From NCBI GenBank assembly GCA_945787435.1, contig CALZHX010000386.1, positions 1 to 11,307 of the forward strand: a stretch of 11,307 bases of DNA, in the 5' to 3' direction. The first letter of the stretch is position 1; every line of letters begins with the position of its first letter. The notes beneath the pieces are model-generated. The model was not told the origin of the DNA. It ran no database searches and saw nothing but the letters and a program-made list of their open reading frames with translations. Of this stretch, positions 1-7,580 are shown piece by piece. The DNA is from an uncultured Woeseiaceae bacterium (GTDB lineage Bacteria > Pseudomonadota > Gammaproteobacteria > Steroidobacterales > Woeseiaceae). The position numbers were made by a program, and so were the translations under genes.

Positions 1-375
1 CCAGGCGCTGTCGATGATCGCTTCGCCGTTGAGGATTCTCGTGCTCTCGGAGCGTGACGAAAACTTGATGCCGATCGCAGCTGGCTCATTGCGACTGTTA
101 CGCAGCACGGTTGCCATAGCATCGGTGAGGCGCACGGTTGGCTCCCAGAGCTGCAGGACCTTGGAAGGATATGGCGCGACTGTCGACTCGCCGTCGTTCG
201 TAAAGACCAGCGCATCTGTCGCGACTGAAGAGTAATTGAATGTGATGACGTCGTTGTCAGAGACTGACAGCGGCGATAATTTGTTCTGTGACATCATGGG
301 GTTGTAGTACAGCAGCGCCAGGAACGCGGCAACGCCCACAGCCATACCGACACCGAGCGAAATCAGGTACTTCAT
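1..375 (-). CDS. Signal-anchor protein of unknown function, partial (C-terminus beyond the window)
   Basis: The frame is open from an ATG at 375 to base 1 with no stop, giving 125 residues of a longer protein. Residues about 4-23 form a hydrophobic segment followed by YYNP, which reads as an N-terminal membrane anchor or an uncleaved signal with the rest outside the cytoplasm. The start overlaps the stop of the upstream gene as ATGA, so translation is probably coupled. The visible body has no motif I know. It can be aligned by eye with the upstream neighbour: both have the anchor, then YY-x-P, then a W-x-P or W-P stretch, then RN...(I/V)G(I/V) and a G(E/D)xII segment. The two are probably diverged tandem copies acting together at the membrane. 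The reading frame is well supported; the function is unknown. Confidence 0.8.
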   Translation of the reverse strand, partial: MKYLISLGVGMAVGVAAFLALLYYNPMMSQNKLSPLSVSDNDVITFNYSSVATDALVFTNDGESTVAPYPSKVLQLWEPTVRLTDAMATVLRNSRNEPAAIGIKFSSRSESTRILNGEAIIDSAW

Positions 376-947
376 TCTTCTTCGACCTCTCTCGCAACAA
401 ACGCGGTGGTGAGTTCGATGCGCCCCGCCGGTGCGTCCTCGGCGCCGGACGTATCTGCCACCCATTGCTCGGCGACGCGGCCGAACAGTGGAGCGAACTC
501 ACGGGTCCCCGTTGCGAGATTGCCTGTGCGATATCCGTCCTCAAGCGGTTCAGCCTGCATGATCACATACGCGGAACCTCGCGCCGGCAGGTGCAGTACC
601 CACTCTATGATGTCTCCTGATATCGCATCGGTTGCGGCAATACGACTCGCGACGCCCACGACTGCGTCTTTGCGATTGCGAATCTTGAACAGCTCTGCCC
701 GTGTATTCGCGAAACGCGGATCGACAGGCCACTCCAGCCCGACCGGCAGCGGCTCTTCCTGTGATGGCGCACCGATCATGACGCGATCCATCGGAATATT
801 GACGTGAAAAGACTCGGTATTGCCGTGGTTCGGATGAACGACGATCAATGACTGCTCACGAGACTGGTTGACGGCCGGAAAGTAGTACACAGCCGCTGCC
901 GCACCAGCGACGCCAAGCAGGATCCCCGCTATGAAGGTCTTGAACAT
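372..947 (-). CDS. Signal-anchor protein of unknown function (191 aa)
   Basis: This 191-residue protein starts at an ATG at 947. Residues about 4-22 are hydrophobic and rich in Ala and Gly (IAGILLGVAGAAAAVYYFP), consistent with a single N-terminal membrane anchor and a periplasmic domain of about 165 residues. The domain has no cysteine and no catalytic motif I recognise. It ends in a glutamate-rich tail (EVEEE). Its stop overlaps the start of the following gene by four bases, so the two form a translationally coupled unit continuing off the left edge. Sequence resemblance between the two suggests an old duplication. No strong Shine-Dalgarno sequence precedes the ATG. The gene is divergent from the sulfotransferase-like gene across 86 bases. 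I cannot assign a function. Confidence 0.8.
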   Translation of the reverse strand: MFKTFIAGILLGVAGAAAAVYYFPAVNQSREQSLIVVHPNHGNTESFHVNIPMDRVMIGAPSQEEPLPVGLEWPVDPRFANTRAELFKIRNRKDAVVGVASRIAATDAISGDIIEWVLHLPARGSAYVIMQAEPLEDGYRTGNLATGTREFAPLFGRVAEQWVADTSGAEDAPAGRIELTTAFVAREVEEE

Positions 948-1033
948 GCGCCAAGTTTAGTTAAATTGGCTCTACCATCACACCCCACACCACTAATTTG
1001 TGACAGAACGCACATAAGGCAGGCCATATAATC

Positions 1034-1777
1034 ATGACAACGCCCATATGCCTCTGGTCAGGTCCTCGAAATGTGTCGACAGCCCTGATGTACAGCTTTG
1101 CGCAGCGTGATGACATCCACGTCGTTGACGAGCCACTGTATGGCCATTACCTGCGTGTATCAGGTGCTGATCATCCAGGCGGGCAGGAGGTCATGGACGC
1201 CATGAATTGCGATGGTGACGCCGTGATGCGCGAGTTGATCGACCAGCAAACCCGTGATCCGGAAAAGCGCCTGTTCATCAAACATATGGCACACCACCTG
1301 GTCGATCTCGATCTCGGCTTCCTGCGCCAAACCTGCAATCTGTTTCTTATTCGGGATCCAAAGGAAATGTTGCCGTCACTGACTGTCCAGGTTCCGCATG
1401 CACAACTCGCGGATACGGGTATGAAACGGCAGTGGGAATTGTATTCAGAACTGCTTTCTGAGGGGCAGAGGCCCGCTGTTCTCGATTCGCGAGAGTTGCT
1501 GCTCGACCCCGAAGGTGTCCTCCGGCAGCTTTGCGATCACCTTGGCCACGTATTCACAGCCGACATGCTGGAGTGGCCAGCCGGGCCGCGCGCTGAGGAT
1601 GGCGTATGGGCACCTCACTGGTACCATGCCGTACATAAAAGCACGGGGTTTGCGGCGTATAGACCGAAGCCTGAATTCCCCGCTCACCTCGAACCGCTTC
1701 TGGTGGAATGCCAGCCGTGGTATGACCTGCTATTCGAACAGGCGATTCGCCCTACAAACTCCGGAGATCAACCATGA
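1034..1777 (+). CDS. Sulfotransferase-like P-loop protein, coupled to an aminotransferase gene
   Basis: This 247-residue soluble protein resembles the PAPS-dependent sulfotransferase family. Near the N-terminus, WSGPRNVST (residues 8-16) sits where the family has its 5'-phosphosulfate-binding loop. LFLIRDPKEMLPS (103-115) resembles the 3'-phosphate-binding motif, with Arg107 and Ser115 in the expected places. The loop differs from the common PKSGTTW form, so sulfonation is not certain and the natural acceptor is unknown. The early position of the loop supports this ATG as the start. A weak AAGGCAGG lies 11-18 bases upstream of it. The stop overlaps the aminotransferase ATG as ATGA, implying coupled translation and a shared substrate or pathway. 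Confidence is good for the fold and low for the chemistry. Confidence 0.8.
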   Translation: MTTPICLWSGPRNVSTALMYSFAQRDDIHVVDEPLYGHYLRVSGADHPGGQEVMDAMNCDGDAVMRELIDQQTRDPEKRLFIKHMAHHLVDLDLGFLRQTCNLFLIRDPKEMLPSLTVQVPHAQLADTGMKRQWELYSELLSEGQRPAVLDSRELLLDPEGVLRQLCDHLGHVFTADMLEWPAGPRAEDGVWAPHWYHAVHKSTGFAAYRPKPEFPAHLEPLLVECQPWYDLLFEQAIRPTNSGDQP

Positions 1778-2673
1778 AGTTGCCCGACCCGCGAAACAAG
1801 GACCTCGTAGTTTACGTTGGCGGTGCACTTGTCCATCGCGACGAGGCGCGCGTTTCCGTCTTTGACAGCGTCGTGCAGGGTGGTGATGCCGTCTGGGAAG
1901 GACTGCGTGTTTATGACGGCCGCATTGCCGCTCTTGAAGGGCACCTGGAACGTTTGCAGAATTCCGCCAGGACACTGGCTTTCGAAGCGATACCCTCGAG
2001 CGACGAGGTGCGCGACGCAATATTCCAGACGCTCGAAGCGAACGGCATGCGTGATGAGGCGCACATGCGGCTGACGCTGACGCGCGGTGAAAAAGTCACA
2101 TCCGGAATGAACCCGAAGTTCAACCAGTCCGGCTGCACGCTGATCGTCCTTGCGGAATGGAAGCCGCCCGTTTATTCAGACAGCGGCATCCGCGTCATTA
2201 CAGCATCGACTCGCCGTAACACGCCGCAATGCCTGGACTCAAAGATCCACCACAACAATCTGCTCAACAATATCCTCGCATCAATCGAAGCCAACGTTGC
2301 GAACGTAGACGCCGCGATCATGCTGGACATCCAGGGGTTTGTATCCGAGACGAACGATACCAATTTGTTCATCGTCAAGAATGGTGCCGTCAGCACGCCG
2401 CATGCGGATAGCTGCCTGCCCGGCCTGACGCGAAAGATGATTCTCGACATTTGCGCTGAGAACAACATCCCGGCAGACGAAAGGAACCTGTCGTTAACCG
2501 AGCTGTATACGGCCGACGAGGTATTTACGAGCGGTACGATGGGCGAACTCACGCCCGTTCTCGAGGCTGACGGACGTCAAATCGCCAACGGCAGGGTCGG
2601 GGATATGACCTGCCGCTTACAGCAACTTCATCGGGAATTTGCGTTCGAAAACGGCACCAAACTGCCGTTCTGA
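1774..2673 (+). CDS. Fold-type IV PLP aminotransferase (branched-chain aminotransferase-like)
   Basis: This 299-residue protein belongs to aminotransferase class IV, the family of IlvE, D-amino acid transaminase and aminodeoxychorismate lyase. Lys157 in DSKIHHNNLLNN is the expected Schiff-base lysine. Glu192 in GFVSETNDTNLF is the residue expected to contact the pyridine nitrogen of PLP. LPGLTRKMI (215-223) and TSGTMGELTPV (252-262) match phosphate-binding and C-terminal family motifs. GGDAVWEGLRVYDG (36-49) is the N-terminal family motif. The KIHHNN form differs from the KxxxNY usual in IlvE, so the substrate may not be a branched-chain amino acid, and I give no gene symbol. It follows the sulfotransferase-like gene with a four-base overlap. 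Its stop is one base from the convergent gshA stop, and no terminator hairpin separates them. Confidence 0.88.
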   Translation: MKLPDPRNKDLVVYVGGALVHRDEARVSVFDSVVQGGDAVWEGLRVYDGRIAALEGHLERLQNSARTLAFEAIPSSDEVRDAIFQTLEANGMRDEAHMRLTLTRGEKVTSGMNPKFNQSGCTLIVLAEWKPPVYSDSGIRVITASTRRNTPQCLDSKIHHNNLLNNILASIEANVANVDAAIMLDIQGFVSETNDTNLFIVKNGAVSTPHADSCLPGLTRKMILDICAENNIPADERNLSLTELYTADEVFTSGTMGELTPVLEADGRQIANGRVGDMTCRLQQLHREFAFENGTKLPF

Positions 2674-2674
2674 A

Positions 2675-4270
2675 TTACTCCGACGCGAAATAGTTTTCGA
2701 GGTATTCATCGAAGCTTATTTCGTCACCGGTTTCGATATCATTCTGGCGCTCGAGTGAGCTTCGCACTTCCTGGCTGAACTCTTCATGTCGTTCTTTTGA
2801 CATCGGGTTTATAGCTGCGAAATAATCGCGGTGGCCACGCGCCACCGAGATCGCGTAATCGAAGAAGCTGTGCCCACCGCTTTTCAATTCGTGAAGCAGC
2901 TGCGCCGAAGGCGTCGCTTCAGGGGTGTCAACAAGGCTCCGCATCGAATCGACCGCCTGGGTATAAGACTTCCCGCCCTCTGCCACATCTATCTGGCCTG
3001 CAATCATGCCGACCTTGTCGAGAATTACCGTCGCCCATGATTGCAACGGGACCTCTTTGCCATCACGGAGGAGACGGAACGCGGGATCACGGCCTTCTCT
3101 GGCCACCTGAGACTGATTACGCGACGTTTCATCCAGGGCCACGGCTTCGAACGGCGGACTTTCTTCGAGCAGGCAGTAAATCAGGAATGCCTCCATGAAT
3201 CGCATCGTGTTCTGGTTGATACCGGCGGGGTCGTCGACATTGATATCAAGGGAACGAATTTCGACGTACTCGATGCCACCCCGCTTGAGCGCCGCTGTCG
3301 GCCGTTCACCGGAGTGTGCGACTCGTTTCGGTCGAACCGAACTGTAGTATTCATTCTCGATCTGCAATTGATTGGCCGACAACTGCCGGTATTTTCCGTC
3401 CACTTTTACGCCGATATTTTCGTAGTCGGGCTCCGGCGTTTTCAGTGCGTTTCGCAAATCACGAATGTAGTCATCAAGGTTGTTCAAAGATATGTTGATA
3501 CGCGACTGATTCTGGTTGCTATAACCGAGATCACTCATCCTGAGCGACGTCCCGAACGGCGCATACCAGGTGTCCGCACTGAGCTCCTGCATGCCAATGT
3601 CGGCGCCGCTGCCAAACGATTTGCACATCGCCGGCGACGTTCCAAACAAGTACAGGGTCAGCCAGCCAAAACGGCGAAAATTTCGAATCAGGCCGAGGTA
3701 CTGGTTGGAGCGAAACGCCTGCTCGTCGCCCGCATCACCGACCGCTGCCTGGTAGCGGGGCCAGAAAGATTCGGGAAGTGAATAGTTGAAGTGAATTCCG
3801 GCAATCGTCTGCATGTGACGTCCGTAGCGGAAGCCAAGTCCACGACGGTAGATCGTCTTCATCTGGCCGACATTGGATTCTCCGTAGCGGGCTAGTGGGA
3901 TTTCCGCATCCGCGGGAATACGACACGGCATGCTCGCAATCCAGAGCAACTCGTCTTCAAGGCACTCGTAGGCAAACTGATGTACGTCGCACAGGAATCG
4001 AAGCGCCTCCCAGGTATTTGAATACACGGGTGTAACAAACTCGAGAAGCGCTTCCGAAAAGTCCGTCGTTATGAATCGATTGGTCAGCGCAGAACCAAGC
4101 CCCACCGGATGTGGCTTGCGCGACAGGTATCCGTCCAGATCGAGTCGTAAGGCTTCCTTCTCGATACCTTTCAGACCACCGCCCAGTGACACGCCGCCTG
4201 CAGTTAAGGCATTGAATCGTTTGTCGAATATCTGGCTCAAATTGCTCTTCTTTGTCGAGCGCCTGGTCAA
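2675..4270 (-). CDS. gshA: Glutamate-cysteine ligase, proteobacterial type
   Basis: The product joins glutamate and cysteine with ATP to make gamma-glutamylcysteine, the first step of glutathione synthesis, in the cytoplasm. At 531 residues it is close to the length of E. coli GshA (about 518). Diagnostic segments include KGIEKEALRL (34-43), LGSALTNRFITTDFSEALLEFVTP (58-81) and YRRGLGFRYGRHMQTIAGIHFNYSLP (141-166), all closely matching the E. coli enzyme. No ATG lies upstream of the first conserved block. An in-frame stop at 4286-4288 restricts the start to a TTG at 4270 or a TTG at 4240, the second preceded by purine-rich AAGAAGAG. A TTG start is also known for E. coli gshA. The gene stands alone and is divergent from the DUF2845 gene. 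Confidence 0.95.
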   Translation of the reverse strand: MTRRSTKKSNLSQIFDKRFNALTAGGVSLGGGLKGIEKEALRLDLDGYLSRKPHPVGLGSALTNRFITTDFSEALLEFVTPVYSNTWEALRFLCDVHQFAYECLEDELLWIASMPCRIPADAEIPLARYGESNVGQMKTIYRRGLGFRYGRHMQTIAGIHFNYSLPESFWPRYQAAVGDAGDEQAFRSNQYLGLIRNFRRFGWLTLYLFGTSPAMCKSFGSGADIGMQELSADTWYAPFGTSLRMSDLGYSNQNQSRINISLNNLDDYIRDLRNALKTPEPDYENIGVKVDGKYRQLSANQLQIENEYYSSVRPKRVAHSGERPTAALKRGGIEYVEIRSLDINVDDPAGINQNTMRFMEAFLIYCLLEESPPFEAVALDETSRNQSQVAREGRDPAFRLLRDGKEVPLQSWATVILDKVGMIAGQIDVAEGGKSYTQAVDSMRSLVDTPEATPSAQLLHELKSGGHSFFDYAISVARGHRDYFAAINPMSKERHEEFSQEVRSSLERQNDIETGDEISFDEYLENYFASE

Positions 4271-4368
4271 TTGACGGCGCGTTCTTCAAAGCCCGGCTCG
4301 CTGTTTTACCATAAGCGTCGCGCCCGTGCGTGCATGCCATTATCCAGCTTGTTAGTCTGGACATCGAC

Positions 4369-4755
4369 ATGAAGCTGCGAATTCAGAAGTTCTTCGTCGT
4401 CGGCAGTGTGTTTGCCGCTACATTGTTGTTGTCCGAACCCGCCGCCGCATTTCGTTGTGGCAGCAAGCTCGTCAAGGACGGTATGCACGAGCTTGAGGTC
4501 GTCAAGATCTGCGGCCAACCTGCATCAGTTCGCCGTCTCGGTTACGCGGTCCGGAGTGTCGACATTCGCGCTCGCAGGCAAACGGTGCCGGGTTGGACCA
4601 TTTCCCGCTCTCCCGGTTATTACTCCTATCCGGTTGAGGTGATGGTGACTGAATACGTTTATAACCTTGGCCCGCAAAAGCTCATGCGCCGGCTTGTGTT
4701 CGAGGGTGGCTTCCTGGTCTCAGTCGAGACAATCGGTCGCGGGCATCGTGACTAA
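4369..4755 (+). CDS. DUF2845-type secreted protein
   Basis: From the ATG at 4369 this is a 128-residue exported protein. Residues 1-27 form a signal peptide with a basic start (MKLRIQK), a hydrophobic core and a likely cleavage after EPAAA. The mature protein begins FRCGSKLVKDGM and has a second cysteine in KICGQP (Cys30 and Cys48 of the precursor), which could form a disulfide in the periplasm. This pattern matches DUF2845, a family of unknown function common in gammaproteobacteria. A longer frame from a GTG at 4330 would add 13 residues before the signal peptide and is unlikely. Weak or no Shine-Dalgarno sequence is visible. The bactofilin gene follows after 73 bases on the same strand, so co-transcription is possible. 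Confidence 0.8.
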   Translation: MKLRIQKFFVVGSVFAATLLLSEPAAAFRCGSKLVKDGMHELEVVKICGQPASVRRLGYAVRSVDIRARRQTVPGWTISRSPGYYSYPVEVMVTEYVYNLGPQKLMRRLVFEGGFLVSVETIGRGHRD

Positions 4756-4828
4756 AGCACTGACACGTGGCCCGATCTGAAGGTAGACTGCGCTCTGGCG
4801 CTCTCTATCCAATCACGGAATCACCCTT

Positions 4829-5227
4829 ATGAATGAATCCCGCTTGCGGCGGTTGCGCGACAAGTCTGCCAGTTCGGCCACGCTGATTAATGAAGGATGC
4901 AAGATCACCGGGACCATCTCCGGCACGGGCAGCTACCTGGTTAATGGCGAAATCGACGGTGACTGTGATCTTGACGGTACCGTGACAATCGCCCCCAATG
5001 GCCTCTGGAAAGGGACCATCAAGGCGTCCGACGTTATCGTCGCCGGCCAGGTTGAGGGTGACATTATCGCCGCCGGCAAAGTCGAGATCATGGACTCTGC
5101 TCACATCACCGGTACCGTGTCAGGCGAGGCGATCGCGGTCGCCGAAGGCGCCGTTGTCGAGGGCGTGATGAAGACGACCGGACCGGCCGAGCCGCTGGAA
5201 TTTGTTGAAAAGCGCAAAGAAGACTGA
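4829..5227 (+). CDS. Bactofilin (polymer-forming cytoskeletal protein)
   Basis: This 132-residue protein is a bactofilin (formerly DUF583). These proteins polymerise without nucleotide into filaments that help place cell-wall or appendage machinery at the membrane. The core from about residue 18 to 115 is a run of short repeats with alternating hydrophobic residues and Gly turns (ITGTISGTG, VNGEIDGDCDLDGTV, VAGQVEGDIIAAGKVEI, ITGTVSGEAI), as expected for the right-handed beta-helix. The N-terminal tail is short and basic (RLRRLRDK) and the C-terminal tail is charged. No membrane segment is present. It lies between a DUF2845 gene and a cyclic-di-GMP enzyme. Bactofilins often neighbour M23 peptidase genes, but none is in this window, so a specific role cannot be inferred. 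Confidence 0.92.
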   Translation: MNESRLRRLRDKSASSATLINEGCKITGTISGTGSYLVNGEIDGDCDLDGTVTIAPNGLWKGTIKASDVIVAGQVEGDIIAAGKVEIMDSAHITGTVSGEAIAVAEGAVVEGVMKTTGPAEPLEFVEKRKED

Positions 5228-5404
5228 TCGACTGATATTTCTGCATGTGGCACAATTTCCCCATATATGGTGAATTTGCGCGCTATACTGCCTCAACAGT
5301 AGTCCTATAGTGGAAACACGCGTCCGCCGGCGCGGCCGATGTTACACTGGTATATGGCGATATGCCCCTGACAACTATAAGAAAAAGGGCTGGCGCAGAT
5401 AATT
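5228..5404. other. Intergenic region between the bactofilin and GGDEF-EAL genes
   Basis: These 177 bases hold no gene that I can support. They contain a ten-base palindrome CCATATATGG (5261-5270) and two -10-like hexamers, TATACT (5284-5289) and TATAGT (5306-5311). Neither hexamer has a convincing -35 box at normal spacing. The GC-rich stretch near 5320-5338 has only a four-base stem and no T run, so it is not a convincing terminator. A promoter for the GGDEF-EAL gene probably lies here but cannot be placed. Confidence 0.4.
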
Positions 5405-7486
5405 ATGATCGGCAGCAAAATTCCTCGTTACGTTTTAGTCATCCTGGGCCTCGGCATCGCCGTCGCTGCTGTCATGTTGTCGTGGTTCTACGGCCTATAC
5501 ACCTGGCTGACTGCCGAAATTGCGTCGACCTCGCCTGCGCAACACGAGGCCCTGGTCGGCACCAGTTTTCGTTGGATCGCAGGCGGCAGCCTGCTCGCCC
5601 TGGTTGTCGGACTTGGCATTATTGTCCTGATCGTTCGCAGACAATCTGACCGAATCCATGACCTCAGAATTCAGGCTGAGAAACTGCGTGACGCGGATTT
5701 TGGCGAGCCGTTATTGCAAACGCAGGCCGATGCTCTTGGTCGGCTTGCGGGCGTCTTCAACGACATGCGCGACCGCCTGAAAAACACCACGATTTCCCGA
5801 GACTATGTCGACCGTATCCTGTCAGGGATGAACGAGGCCATTATCGTGACCTCGACCGATGGCACGATAAAGCGCATCAACCGCGCAACCGCCATTCTCC
5901 TTGGGTTTGAAGAAAACGAACTGCTTGGCACGTCGATCAACGACATCGTCGACAAGACGAAAAGCGACACGCTGATTGAAGACGCCGTTTCCGGAGTTCC
6001 AAGAGAGACTTTTTTCGCAAGCAAATTCGGTGAGTCTGTTCCTGTGTCATACACCTGTTCGGTGGTCGACGGTGAGAGTATTGAATCAAGTGATCGAATC
6101 TACGCGGCGCAGAACATAACCGAGCGGCGGCGTGCCGAACAGCGCATTCGCTACCTCGCCCGCATTGATGCGCTGACCAAGGTCCCCAACCGCATGCAGT
6201 TTCAGCACCTGCTGCAACGTGCCATCGCACGAGCTCGCAGGGCAAACCAGCCGCTGTGTCTGTTCTATATTGATGTTGATCACTTCAAGGAGATCAACGA
6301 CACATTCGGACACCTTGCCGGCGATGCCACGCTCGAGACCGTTGCGGAACGCCTGAATGCCGCACTGCCTGACCACTCGGTCATTGGCCGGCTGGCAGGC
6401 GATGAGTTCGCCGTCGTAGTCACCGGTCTGGGCCCCGGCGGTAAGGGCAGGTCCGAAACCGACAAGCTCGCCAGAAGCCTTCTCGATCGCCTTGCCGACC
6501 CGTTTTTTGTCCAGGGCCACGAGGTCTTCATGACAGCGAGCATGGGTATCGCCTATTACCCGAAAGACGCGCCCAATGTCATCGACCTGATTCGCAATGC
6601 CGACGCAGCCTTGTACAGCTCCAAGAAGGCAGGCGGAAACGTCTTCGCATACTACGCCCCACAAATGAACGAAGCCGCCGTCGAACGGCTCATGACAAAG
6701 AGCAAACTCAAACGCGCGTTCGAGCGCGACGAACTGCTTGTTCATTACCAGCCAAAGTACAATATTGAAACGGGTGAGGTGTTTGGCGCTGAGGCGCTCG
6801 TTCGGTGGGAGCTGCCGGAGCGTGGTCTTATTCTGCCGTCTGACTTTATTCCAATTGCGGAGGACTCGAACCTGATCATCGAGATTGGCGAGTGGGTCCT
6901 CGACAAAGTCTGCGAGGACTTTCGAGTATGGCAGCGATCAGCATCGTCACCCGGTCGGGTCTCGGTCAACTTGTCCCTGAAACAGCTCCGGCAACCCAAT
7001 TTTACAAATCGCATTGGCGCGATAATGAGAAGCCACGAGGTGTCTCCCACATCACTCGAGCTTGAGATCACCGAGTCAACAATGATGGAGAACCCGGAGC
7101 GTACAATCAAACTCCTGGACCAGTTGTATGCACTTGGTCTGCACCTGGCCATTGACGATTTCGGAACCGGCTATTCATCGCTAAGTGCGTTGCAACAGTT
7201 CCCGATTAGCACGCTGAAAATCGATAAGTCGTTCGTGCGGGATGTTGCATCGGACCCCGACGATGCGACGATCGTCGGCACTATCGTGCAGATGGGCCAC
7301 AATCTGAAACTTGACGTAGTTGCCGAAGGCGTCGAAAACGAAGATCAGCTGAACTTCCTGCAGCAACTTGACTGTACATATGTTCAGGGGCTGCTGTTCG
7401 GTGAACCGATGAGTTCTGATAATTATCTCGAGCTCTTGCTTGCCCAGGCTGACGGGACCGATTCCTATCGGGCGCTATTCGGCTGA
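5405..7486 (+). CDS. Membrane-bound PAS-GGDEF-EAL cyclic-di-GMP enzyme
   Basis: This 693-residue protein has two membrane segments (about 8-33 and 57-77) with a short periplasmic loop, a HAMP-like linker (about 78-128), a PAS domain (about 130-240), a GGDEF domain (about 250-420) and an EAL domain (about 430-680). The cyclase motif is AGDEF (331-335), a variant found in some active cyclases; the metal-binding YIDVDHFKEIND block (288-299) is intact. The inhibitory RxxD site upstream of it is absent. The phosphodiesterase domain keeps Glu463 (EAL), Asn522, Glu554, Asp584-Asp585, Lys605, Glu641 and Gln661, so c-di-GMP breakdown is likely; net activity may be either. The 177 bases upstream hold no clear promoter pair. 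Expected output is control of biofilm, motility or surface behaviour. Confidence 0.95.
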   Translation: MIGSKIPRYVLVILGLGIAVAAVMLSWFYGLYTWLTAEIASTSPAQHEALVGTSFRWIAGGSLLALVVGLGIIVLIVRRQSDRIHDLRIQAEKLRDADFGEPLLQTQADALGRLAGVFNDMRDRLKNTTISRDYVDRILSGMNEAIIVTSTDGTIKRINRATAILLGFEENELLGTSINDIVDKTKSDTLIEDAVSGVPRETFFASKFGESVPVSYTCSVVDGESIESSDRIYAAQNITERRRAEQRIRYLARIDALTKVPNRMQFQHLLQRAIARARRANQPLCLFYIDVDHFKEINDTFGHLAGDATLETVAERLNAALPDHSVIGRLAGDEFAVVVTGLGPGGKGRSETDKLARSLLDRLADPFFVQGHEVFMTASMGIAYYPKDAPNVIDLIRNADAALYSSKKAGGNVFAYYAPQMNEAAVERLMTKSKLKRAFERDELLVHYQPKYNIETGEVFGAEALVRWELPERGLILPSDFIPIAEDSNLIIEIGEWVLDKVCEDFRVWQRSASSPGRVSVNLSLKQLRQPNFTNRIGAIMRSHEVSPTSLELEITESTMMENPERTIKLLDQLYALGLHLAIDDFGTGYSSLSALQQFPISTLKIDKSFVRDVASDPDDATIVGTIVQMGHNLKLDVVAEGVENEDQLNFLQQLDCTYVQGLLFGEPMSSDNYLELLLAQADGTDSYRALFG

Positions 7487-7580
7487 CGACTTCACTCCAT
7501 CGCAGCAAAATGATTAAATACGCCGATATTCCTTAACCCGTCCGGCGCCAGCGCGGCTAACCCAGAGTAAGACTCATCCT

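Noticed and set aside
1027..1032. Perfect TATAAT hexamer before the sulfotransferase-like gene
   Set aside because: It ends one base before the ATG, so transcription would begin inside the gene and lose the start codon. No -35 box lies at normal spacing.
3041..3781. 246-residue open frame on the plus strand inside gshA
   Set aside because: It lies wholly antisense to a well conserved enzyme gene and has no recognisable domain or ribosome site.
4330..4368. GTG start extending the DUF2845 protein by 13 residues
   Set aside because: The extension would precede a complete signal peptide and lacks a ribosome site. The ATG at 4369 gives a normal secreted protein.
5315..5340. GC-rich stretch as a terminator after the bactofilin gene
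   Set aside because: The stem is only four bases and no T run follows.
6086..6745. 219-residue open frame on the minus strand inside the GGDEF-EAL gene
   Set aside because: It is antisense to the conserved PAS and GGDEF coding region and shows no family features. Long shadow frames are common at this base composition.
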